From NCBI RefSeq assembly GCF_037392515.1, contig NC_090292.1, positions 42,335,747 through 42,399,746 of the forward strand: 64,000 nt of DNA, written 5' to 3'. This document shows positions 55,200 through 64,000 of this stretch, piece after piece. The notes below the pieces were generated by a model, which did not search any database, had not been told where the DNA came from, and saw only the letters and a list, made by a program, of their open reading frames with translations. The position numbers and the translations under genes were made by a program. Every line of letters starts with the position of its first letter. The stretch's first letter is position 1. Origin of the DNA: Haliotis asinina. Its lineage: Eukaryota; Mollusca; Gastropoda; Lepetellida; Haliotidae.

Positions 55200-55420
55200 G
55201 GTGTTAGTGGTTATTTAGACGTGTCTGTGTAGTAATGTCTGAAACAGTGTTCCCTGCAGAATGCTGACCTGCATACAGCTTGTGCAAGGATACCAGGGAA
55301 TGCCTGAATCTTTCTATGAGAGATTCCGGACATTCATATCTCAATGAATTCCAGCAATTGAAATGTTCCACTGATCCACTGCAACGACAAGTGTGTGTTT
55401 TGTGATCCAAATCCCATTCC
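55200..55420 (-). repeat. Diverged 3' flank of gene D
   Basis: In minus sense TTGCTGGAATTCATTGAGAT, AAAGATTCAGGCATTCCCTG, TGCAGGGAACACTGTTTCAG and AGACACGTCTAAATAACCAC match the flank segment after A and B (27060-27400 and 39280-39660). The duplicated block therefore reached about 0.4 kb or more past the stop in all three. Confidence 0.55.
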
Positions 55421-55594
55421 AGCTTTCAGTAACACAGTTTTTTCAATGACATGAAAGAGCAATAATGAAGCAGTTTATTCAGCAAAATATGATTACGTAG
55501 TCTCAAGTTTTTAAATTCATGAACGGTAGACAGAGAAGAATTATATTTCATCTTTATTGTGTCAGTTTTAGATGTATGTGGAAATGATATCTTT

Positions 55595-58500
55595 TCACTT
55601 GCATCCTCCAGTGTATGTGTCGAGCTTCTGGATTCGAAGGATTTCAAACTCGAAGTTATCAGGTGCATGCAAGGTCTTCGCCATAGCTTCAATTGCCGTC
55701 GGAGTAACTGGGGCGAAGTAAATCAGCTGAAATGGCGACACATAATTTCCTTTCAAAATGTTCTTAAGAGCGATAACCACAACAACGTTCTTAAGAGCGA
55801 TAACCACAACAACTTCTTCTCAAACCACTTATCCCACAAACTGAACCAAACTGTACTCACTTGATTTGTTTTGGGGGATGGTATTACTCTTTCGCTCCAA
55901 AATTATATTGACAGCATAACGTCAGCTACAAATGTTTGTGAACGATCACACTGTACGCATTACACACATTACGCAATCAATGAAATTATTTTACTGGTTT
56001 TAGAAACTCATTTGTATATGGAATTCTGGTATCATAATGTGTCATATTTTTTGGAAATGAGCTCGCAAATGTTTAGTGTACAATTTACATTGCTCTAGTA
56101 TAAGAGACGTTACAGAAAAGGAGTATAATTCAGCAATTAAATGCAAAGAGGGCAACTCAGTTAAGACAATGAACTTACTGTGAGCGGGTACGTGAAATGA
56201 GTTTGATTTCCTTTAAGGCATGGCATGTTCATATGGAGGGTGAGCTGAGGTCAGGTTGAGATGGGTTGTACATCACATCGACAATGTTCCAGCCATATAG
56301 TGACGAGGTCAAATCTGATTTCATACTCATTTTAAGTACAAGGTACAAATGTGATTACATTTTATTGTTTAAAAAACAGAAAATGTCGCAGCACCAAATT
56401 AAAAAGTAGGTAATTTGTTACTACAATGTATGGTTTACATCAACTTCCCTATAGCTAACAATGAGATGTCGGTTGACACGGGTAAGTAGGTTTTTCAAAT
56501 TGTTACACTTCATAATGGGAATCCCTTGCAGTCGAAAAATCTAATGGGTGCCTCTGACGGGGAATCGATGTGTCTTTATTTTAAACCGGGCTGTTGGGAA
56601 GCCATGTAGTAAGATATGTAGTTTGACACCCCGTCTCCCTGCCCAACATGGCGTGTCACAACGGACGATACTGCTAGACACATATTAGATGATCCTGCGC
56701 ACTAAACGCATTTGTGACAAGAGAGGCGGTACAACGAATTCGGCGAGTACACTTGGCTGCTACAGGTAGCTTGACGATTATCCACGTGCAATACATGCTA
56801 ACCGTGACATGAAATCAACACCGCATATCCCTTCAAATGATAAGACTGCAATTTCAGGCATAAGATGCTGATATTCCACGCTTACCTTTAGTTAAGACGA
56901 AGACAAATAGATGATTGGGGCATTGACAAGCATTTTAGATATTCAACAATTTTGTTAAAACAAAACCCCAAGAAAATGTCATCGGTGGTCCTAAACATAT
57001 TTGCTCAGTATATTGTGTTGATTCAATTCGTTGGGATGGTACCTGTTCCCAAATCGAGTGTGCTTTAACAATTCATGCGTGAAACGCACGGGGAAAATGA
57101 ACTTCTCGATATTTATCAGACAACCTGTCTCCCTTTTGTTTCAAGTGGATCGTTCTGTGGGGCGTTCCCAAGTATGCAAGTTTGGGGTCATTTGTCATTT
57201 GGATCATCTTACATGTGTTTACCAGAGGTAGTATTGGGGCCTGCCGATGTAATATTGCAGCGGATTTTCAAGATGCTAAAATCGAAGATAAGGTGGTGAA
57301 TACCCCTCGAATTTGACGTGAAATGCTGCAGCTGTCTACTAGGTTAAAGGTAAGGACTGAGTCTGTCTCCCACCCGTCTAGGCAAAGTTAGGGTCGAATT
57401 GCTGTCTTGGAGTAAGGAATATTATTACCCACGGCAAACATATTGCCAACTAAGACCGCATCATACGGCCAACTTAGGGTACTGTAGGCCTATTCGACCC
57501 TGACTCCACACGGGGTTGAAGAGCCACTTGCGTTACCTAACACGCACCAAGAGGAGGCTGCTCGTCAAGGGTGCATATGGTGGGAGGAAAATACAAAGGT
57601 GTTTGGGAAAATAAAAACTCAGAAACATACGTATGGGATTAAATAAGTGTGCAAGAAGGTTTACCTCCACTGGAAGATTTGCTAGAGTTCTGAAAGATGC
57701 GGACGGTTGACCTGCGTTCAGGATGCTTATGTCTCTCACAAACATTTGTCTCAGTTTCTCATTATACTGAGCTGTTGTCAAACCTGGAATATATATTTGA
57801 AAGAAAGCATGTTTCATGGGAGAGCGCTGGAAAGTAAACATCCCTTCAGGTCACAGATACAAGTGAGTGAGTTTAGTTTTACGCCGCACTCAGCAATATT
57901 ACAGCTATATGGCAGCGGTCTGAATAATCGAGTCTGGACCAGACAATCCCGTGATCAACAACATGAGCATCGATCTGCGCAATTGGGAAACTATGGGCAG
58001 ATGCCAGAAAGAGTGCCATAGAGAATTTGGACCAAGACTGACTATAGTGTTTACCCAAATCCAACATCAACATTTTGCAACCTGTCAGGGGATTATATCA
58101 GGTTTTATGTACATTTAGCGATGCTCCAGCGATAGATGTATAATTAACCACACACAGACTCTACCAGGCATACCTTTCACAGGAAATATCTCTTTGCCCA
58201 GAAGCAGGTCCTCATCATTCTCGAGAGAAGTATCATAAAAGTCTCTCGTCATGTTAATACCAAGTTCCCGGGCAAAGTCACTGCAGTAATACACCGGCGT
58301 CACCTTCACCGCATAACCCTTGCGTGCCAGGAAGCTTGTCAACTGTGGCCAGCTACAGGCTTTGTCAACGCGAAGAACTGCAAGATAATTGTTGTTTCTT
58401 GATCAAGGAAAATGTACTTTATCATCTCTGTGATCTAATTCTGAAAACTAGTGTTTCATTGAAACAGTCAGAAGATAGTCCCATTTTACTCAATTTCATT

Positions 58501-61347
58501 TCAGTGACCTTGTATTGTAATATAGTAATATATTGTAGAAAGCGAATATATGTCAAGCAGAAATGAGATATATGTGTAGTTAGTTAAAATGGTTTCATAA
58601 TTGAACTTACCAAGAATTACCATTGAATTCCCGGGTACCTGTTAAAGAAACATAAATTCGTCACATACTAATATTGATGGTTGCAATCACCACTCGTGTT
58701 ACCTTTAATATTCCCAGTCAGAACCGCAGTATAAGAACTAGCTGGTTGTTGGCAGAAATTGCATCTCCAGCCATTACACTGAACACTCCAAATCTGCCCA
58801 TTTTGCGAACACAAAACTGCGATTTGTGAGCCACGGCATACTTGCCTTTTTACTAAATGTTACTTGTACGATGTATAATCAAGCGTTCACGGCAGTCGCC
58901 AAACCGTGCTCAAGCAGTCTTTAAGAAACGAAGTTGAATTACCCTTTTCATTATCGCCAATTCAGGACATTTTAGCAAACGAACAAGCGCGAAGGAAGGC
59001 TTAAAGTATCAGAGCAGGAACATTTTCAACCATGAAGAACTCTCTTAAAAGTACTTAGGGCTAAAAGAGATCCCTTGACATATGTACAGGTGTTACGAAA
59101 GTGTATTTTCTGTAAATTGTATTACTGACTGGGTGATAATTGTTTAGAATTTTGCGTGGTAGTCATTACGGGTCACACTTCGTATCATAAATGCTCAGTG
59201 CTATTAGTATTTTACCTGCAGGCCTTTAACGAAGTGATCTAGAGTTGCCTCCCTTGACTAGTTGTGTTTACCTCCGGGAGACTACAAGAACATTGTAAGT
59301 TAATGGCGATGATCGTATCGTGCTCGAATGTTTGAGAATCAATAAATGTGTATATAATGGCTGGTTGGTGTGTTGACACGGATTAACCGGAGTACATCAT
59401 TCCGCCAAACATCAAACTGCCTGCCTTTTTCAACGCTCGACGAATATGACGGCTACCTGATCGTTCGCCACGTTACATTCAGTATTTCTGTTTCTCACTC
59501 TCAAACCAAGACTTTGGTGAGTTGCTATAACATTTTTGACCCAGTGCTTCAGATTTGACTCAGCTGCCTTGTACATGAAACCCCTTTTGTGAATCTTTGT
59601 ATCTTGCTTTCTGCTCAGTACAATATATAAACCGGGCTGTTGGGAAGCCATGTAGTAAGATATGTAGTTTGACACCCCGTCTCCCTACCCAGCATGGCGT
59701 GTTGTATTTTCCTGGTTTTGACGGAATTTCTTATACCTTTTGTCACGGCAAATTTCTAACCGGAACAAACCAAATCAGTTAATGATATTAGTATTTTGAT
59801 GATTGATATTTTATCTGTGTGTCAATAAATAGATATATCCTTATCAATAATTTCAAAATTTGCATATATCCTAAGTATTTTGTCCAGTTTAGACATTTGC
59901 ACAATTTAGTGATTCTCAACTTTGAGTGGTCGATCGTCTTTTGGATGCCAGAACGAGGTTCAAAGATTTCACCATGTTAAGTTGTATGCTAAGCTTGTCA
60001 ACAAGATCTCGAAGGAACAGTTCACTGGATTCCTTTCATATTCAGCATCATGTTCTACCTAACAATGACGCAGGGCCGAGTTCAGTTTGGTGACCTTCAC
60101 TTAATTTGACAGTTCATTGCATCGCTTTGAGGATTTCAGAATGTTTGCATGTCAAAATTGTCAGCAATATATCTCTCAAGAATAGCTCCCTGGATTTTCT
60201 TCATAGACTTTCACGACTTCCCTTGAATGTTTAGGCAATTTCTTTGTTACTATATTTCCACATTTCGTACACTATGACATTTCTATCAAGAGCAAAGTGA
60301 GTCTTGAACATATTTGTGCGTTTCAACAACTACAGAGCCAGACATAAAGAAAGACTGATTGTTTTGGTCGACATTGAACTTCATCTTAAACTACGAACTT
60401 CACTTTCATTACATATTAAATTTGATTTGCGTCGGGGGATTATGTCCCGTTAGTGACAGTGCTTGTTTCATACTTTGTTTCATACTTTGTTTCATACTTT
60501 ATTAGTACTTTACTTAAACATGGTTTGCAATATGAAAATGCCAAACCGTGGTAAAATTGGCAAAGTCAATGACTTGGTCAAGATGCACGGAGACATTACT
60601 GGACGTGCGAAGTTGGCAACTGTTCATTTGATTATGGTTGATACAGGATCCCGTTAGGCTTGAGCAGTTTCGTTTCGTCTGCGTACTAATACAGAACTTG
60701 CGGCTTGGAGTTCAGGTATACAGGTTTCTTGTTTTAATTACAAAATGGGCAATGGATAGAATCACCGACGAGGTATGAATGATTACGGGATATATCACCT
60801 TGGTGAAATTGATGTTGAAGTCCCTCGCTAAAGATCGGTACAGTGAACATTAATTTCTCTGGGGAAGCATTTCTCGTAATCACTCGTAACTCTCAACTTG
60901 TTGGTTATTCTCTAAGTATCCCAATTGGGTACATCGATGTCCACGCTGTTATCACTGGATTGGCTTGTCCACATTCATAGGCGGTGGATCCAAAGGAGTG
61001 GTGGGGTGGGTAATGGGGTGTTTGTACGTGAAATTGTGTTAACGGACCATAGAAACACCCGATCCCACCTTCTCAAAAAGATGCATCTGCCCCTGAGACT
61101 CGGTTATTACGCAGTGATTCATTGATTCAATGATTTCACTCACCATGAATGAAAATAGAACCTTCATGTCACTAAGTCCGGCCACTGTTGTTTTAATCTC
61201 CAGTACATCGGCATTTTCATCCCTACCTTCCTTCAGAGGAAGTGTAATATTCACTTTGTACATACGGGCGTCTTTATCTTCAGGGACGCCGAGCACCGAC
61301 AGGGGCAGACACGACAGGGCGAGGGGTCCAAGGAGGGTCACGAACAT
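55595..61347 (-). CDS. Secreted two-domain cysteine protein, paralogue D (inverted)
   Basis: Coding exons on the minus strand are 61347-61144, 58638-58611 (28-nt microexon), 58377-58174, 57783-57665 and 55726-55595. The layout matches A-C, all introns are GT-AG, and the product is 228 residues. Exon 2 starts at 61407 after acceptor CCTTTAG. The signal peptide ends LSVLG before VPEDKD. Cys85, 109 and 227 are kept, but the position-175 Cys is Ser (QPSASFR against QKAACFR). Residue 68 is Met before a GTGAGT donor, and an extra NIT sequon appears at residue 33. The microexon encodes VPGNSMVIL instead of ELGNSMVIL. It is the longest copy (5.8 kb plus a 2.5-kb intron 1), its introns filled by repeats. 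AATAAA lies at 55558-55553. Function unknown; the frame is intact. Confidence 0.82.
55760..55813 (-). repeat. 27-bp exact tandem duplication before the last exon of gene D
   Basis: GTTCTTAAGAGCGATAACCA, then CAACAAC occurs at 55760-55786 and again at 55787-55813. It lies 30-90 bp upstream of the acceptor. Genes A and B have one copy of the related GGTTATCGTTCTTAAGAACA in the same place. Confidence 0.85.
56255..56325 (-). mobile_element. LINE 3' tail fragment
   Basis: CATCACATCGACAATGTTCC, then AGCCATATAGTGACGAGG is the family 3' end in minus sense. It lies in intron 5 of gene D. Confidence 0.5.
56581..56658 (+). repeat. 78-bp repeat shared with 59627-59703
   Basis: TAAACCGGGCTGTTGGGAAG, then CCATGTAGTAAGATATGTAG and TTTGACACCCCGTCTCCCT match 59627-59703 with only about two or three differences. 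Both copies lie in introns of gene D (intron 5 and intron 2). Confidence 0.8.
56650..57200 (+). repeat. Unidentified dispersed repeat, second copy of 20110
   Basis: See 20110-20490 for the shared blocks. It lies in intron 5 of gene D. The central 56825-57100 part is not shared. Confidence 0.55.
57350..57580 (-). repeat. Fragment of the LINE 5'-type monomer
   Basis: CCACCCGTCTAGGCAAAGTT, ACCCACGGCAAACATATTGC, and ACGCACCAAGAGGAGGCTGC resemble 17075-17352. Diverged. It lies in intron 5 of gene D, near the 57665 donor. Confidence 0.5.
57868..58000 (+). mobile_element. Abalone-type SINE-like repeat, 5' part
   Basis: GTGAGTGAGTTTAGTTTTAC, GCCGCACTCAGCAATATTAC, CAACATGAGCATCGATCTGC, GCAATTGGGAAAC. 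Well kept, 3' truncated, in intron 4 of gene D. Confidence 0.8.
59091..59409 (+). mobile_element. Possible solo LTR (fossil), uncertain
   Basis: The segment starts TGTTACGAAAGTG. It carries a promoter-like and AATAAATG region near 59340-59356 and ends near CCGCCAAACA, giving a TG...CA outline of about 320 bp. No internal domains or partner LTR were found. Gypsy-type is a guess. It lies in intron 2 of gene D. Confidence 0.25.
59627..59703 (+). repeat. 78-bp repeat shared with 56581-56658
   Basis: Near-identical to 56581-56658 and in the same orientation. TATATAAACC marks its left edge. Confidence 0.8.
59710..61140. other. Intron 2 of gene D, no further elements recognised
   Basis: A CATACTTTGTTT unit is repeated three times at 60468-60500. 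A 64-codon plus frame at 60463 resembles no known protein. Otherwise unassigned. Confidence 0.4.
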
Positions 61348-61409
61348 TGTTCTGAAATTGCGATATTTCCACACAGTGAAAAAGACTAGACTTCACAGTT
61401 TTGGCTGCT

Positions 61410-63775
61410 AAAGGACTGGAAATTTTAACAAAAATTGTATATCTGTTATTTATATACTTATCCTGTCTCACGACACTTCTCTCCTGTTTGCACTTCTCTG
61501 TCTAGTTTTGACACTGAGAGGAATGAATGCTAACTTTCTCTGCAAGCCTGTCGTGTCCATGCGTACGTGTTCCAGTGGCTGCTCCACGTACAGGACAGGT
61601 CCCTAATGCCATGCTGAGCATGCAAGTACGCTCCACTATCTACATACAGGACTACCTCAGAGTGATAATTCTCTTCTTTGAGCCACATCCGTTATCTGAG
61701 AGGGTGGGTGGCTTATACATCGCATGAGATATATAAACGGTATATAAGTATATAAACATACAATTTACAGTTAAAATTGCCAATTTTTTCAACACAGGAA
61801 AGAGTTCCTTCCGTTTCCCCGTATTCTTTCTTCCGCAGTTTAAAATAGGTAACACTAAATGGTTCAAACCTATATATTGTAGTTAATCTGGAGGGCTGTA
61901 GTTATTTTTGTGAGAGTTCTAGTAATTGTTGTGTTAGGCTTTGCTAATAATTCTAGTGCATATCAATTAGTAAATATTATTTGGGATGGGGGAACGGGAT
62001 GAACTCTTACCTAAACCTATTCTATCTCACGGTTTGGAAAATCCCACGGTCGGCCGGCCGGTCGCAGATTACGTTAGTCAAGAAAGCACGGATAATGCAC
62101 ACTGCAAAGGCTAATGAAAACCGTAGATGGCCGTTTCGGTGATGGCCGTTTCGGTGATGGCCATTTGGAGCGTGAGAGAATCGATTGGATGGTCGCAACA
62201 CCGACTTTCGTAGAGCTGCCGAACCTGTCGAACATTGATGACTGATGCACCTTACCGCTGTCGAGTTGTATGATTGATTCGGTAGATGGGACGACTGGAG
62301 TTCAGCCGCCAAATGCTGAATGTCGAAAATGACGCCTTTGCGAAACAGTTCAGCTTATTAAATCCATTCGGAGTGGCGGACAGGTTCGGTGAGGTGAATC
62401 AGTTCAGCGATTTGACGATGGAGATTGGCTGTATGTGTCAGCTGGCAGTTCAGAGTGGTTCGATGAGATGGAACAACGAGTAGACATCTCGTTACACAAA
62501 ACCATATTGGTGTGGATTCGAAACCCGCATAGGTCTCAACCAAACAAAAGAGTACAAGAAACAGTATTTAACGAGTACCGTGGACATAAGATAATGCAAC
62601 AAAAAAAATCATCACCTTCCAAGTGGAGTATCTTCCAACGACGAGCAGATAATATGGGTTGTGAAAATGCAGGGGTATCGTCGGGTGAACGAGCTCAGTC
62701 TACCAGACAACGGGAGCTTCGTCTAATAAGATTAGGGAGCACATTCCACACAGCGCTTGCTCCAGAAACATAGGCCAATACAATCCGCACATGATCAGTG
62801 GGGATCCAATGAAGAAATTGTAGGGAAAACTGAAAGCGTCCACCCAGTGGTACGACTAGAAGAATTATCACTCTGGGGTGGTCAGGTGGGGTGACAGGGG
62901 AGCGTGTTGGACGCTGATAATGAGATTAGGGACTTGTCCTTTTACGAGAGCAGCCTTGGGAACACGGGCTCATGGACAAGAGACGCCGACAGGGAAAGTA
63001 CCTGCATTCCTGCAAGTCTGAGCCGAAGCAGGAGAGAGAAGTGGAAATCGTGAGGCAGGATAAGTATGTAAATAATAGATATACAGTTTATTGTACTCTG
63101 GGTCGAAGCAAGAGTGAGGTGTAAGAAAATCGTGTGGTAGAATAAGTAAAATTTACACACACACACACACACACACAAAGAATATGAAAATAAATGTTTT
63201 GGTCATAAAATTATGCTTGAAATTTGTGGAGGAACAAGTAATATGTAAAAAGCGACTTAATTTCAGTTGACAGTGATGGAATGGTGCCTTGAATAGTATC
63301 CAGTCCAACGGGGTTTCCATATAATTAAGTTGTATTGCACAGACGATTCACTGTAGGTGCGTTGCTGAACATTGAGCTTTTGCTTTTTAATTTTGTGGGA
63401 TTACATTCCAGATTTCAAATGTTCTCGTCCCGACATGGCTGGAATATTGCCTATGTGACGTTAATTACTGACTCACTCACTTACTCCAGGTTTCAAGAGC
63501 AACAGAAACTGCACGTGGGCCATTGATTAATTATCATTGTCAAGGAAAGTTATACAGATAAGATAAAAAGACTTCACCATCCGTGCAACAGGAAGGGCAC
63601 CCGGCTGCCAGGGCCACTCTAACTGTTCTCAGTGTAGTTCCAAAATTTGGCTTGTTTGAAAGTTACCGCAAAATATTTCACTGCCCCAAAATTTAAATGT
63701 TGACATGGGTTTCCTTGCCAATCGGGCCAAGGATTGTTAAGATTTGATGGCCCGACTGATTTTTTTCTAGCAGGC
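61410..63775. other. Intron 1 of gene D
   Basis: A 2.5-kb intron, against 0.24-0.44 kb in A-C. It holds a 15-bp unit (GATGGCCGTTTCGGT) repeated about three times at 62126-62168, an AC microsatellite (63155-63177) and a LINE 3' tail (63412-63487: TTCTCGTCCCGACATGGCTG). Plus-strand frames such as 62435-62773 have no recognisable motif. Confidence 0.45.
63155..63177 (+). repeat. (AC)n microsatellite
   Basis: About 11 uninterrupted AC units. Confidence 0.95.
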
Positions 63776-63779
63776 CAGT

Positions 63780-64000
63780 GACCAATTCGCAGACTGACCG
63801 CACTATGTCTAATCAGTCACGACATCAACCCTTCATCTCAAGAAATCATCTGCCATTAATCACACCAAGAGACATATTCATTGATCAACATTATATATTT
63901 GAAATTTTTACCTTTTCAATAGTTGTGATGCTGAACACTGGCTGTTGACTGGTGTTTGTAGGTTGACTCCCGAGAAATATACACACCTCTTTCTGATCGA
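63780..64000 (-). promoter_or_regulatory. Gene D promoter, exon 1 and start of intron 1 (cut by window edge)
   Basis: In minus sense, TGTATATTTCTCGG (TATA, about 63974-63984), AACCTACAAACACCAGTCAA, CAGCCAGTGTTCAGCATCAC and TTGAAAAG at 63912 precede donor GTAAAAAT. Intron sequence to 63780 matches the start of intron 1 at A and the orphan module (ATGTCTAATCAGT, CCATTAATCACA). Upstream promoter blocks lie beyond the window. Confidence 0.65.

Noticed and set aside
60463-60657. 64-codon frame with GKIGKVNDLVKMHGDITGRA
   Set aside because: Looks protein-like, but I find no family match, no signal and no copies. It lies antisense in an intron of gene D.
62435-62773. 112-codon frame in intron 1 of gene D
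   Set aside because: No motif, repeat-flanked, and antisense to D. Probably chance.

Overview
The window is animal nuclear DNA, most likely from a marine gastropod close to abalone (Haliotis or another vetigastropod). The main clue is a dispersed repeat whose plus sense reads GTGAGTGAGTTTAGTTTTA followed by CGCCGCACTCAGCAATATT, which I recall from abalone microsatellite flanks. The species is inference. Other support comes from 5S-rRNA-derived SINEs, tRNA-derived SINEs, a Jockey-type LINE and a DIRS-type fossil. Genes have short exons, GT-AG introns and TATA promoters, and density is low.

Layout. (1) 1-3161: a long single-exon reading frame, open at the left edge, with decapeptide repeats, an OTU cysteine-protease domain and an RNase-H-like transposase-type core. 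(2) 3.2-20.5 kb: transposon-rich DNA holding a Tc1 relic, a broken DIRS fossil (about 6.6-10.2 kb), a nearly full-length but decayed Jockey-type LINE on the minus strand (11.3-17.0 kb, with two upstream tandem 5' units to 17.9 kb), a MITE and SINEs. (3) 21.2-64 kb: a cluster of four intact paralogues of a secreted protein family I do not recognise: A (+, 23364-26775), B (+, 36552-38856), C (+, 43385-46897) and D (-, 61347-55595). Each has a non-coding first exon behind a TATA promoter and five coding exons of exactly 204, 28, 204, 119 and 132 nt, giving 228 residues. An orphan inverted promoter and first exon lies at about 28.5-28.7 kb.

Each predicted product has a signal peptide and a mature chain of about 208 residues that reads as two beta-alpha-beta-beta-alpha-beta halves (ferredoxin-like, or dimeric alpha-beta-barrel-like), with four cysteines and one shared N-glycosylation site. 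A phase-0 intron falls between the presumed strands 2 and 3 of both halves, which suggests an old internal duplication. The gene duplications carried about 1.2 kb of 3' flank and about 0.2 kb of promoter. Gene A sits between two inverted copies of its own upstream region. I see no shared biochemical pathway among the genes; the cluster is best read as an expanding lineage-specific secreted family in a repeat-dense setting.

All calls were made by eye. Repeat borders are usually good to about 10-30 bases. The exon borders of the four paralogues were counted base by base.
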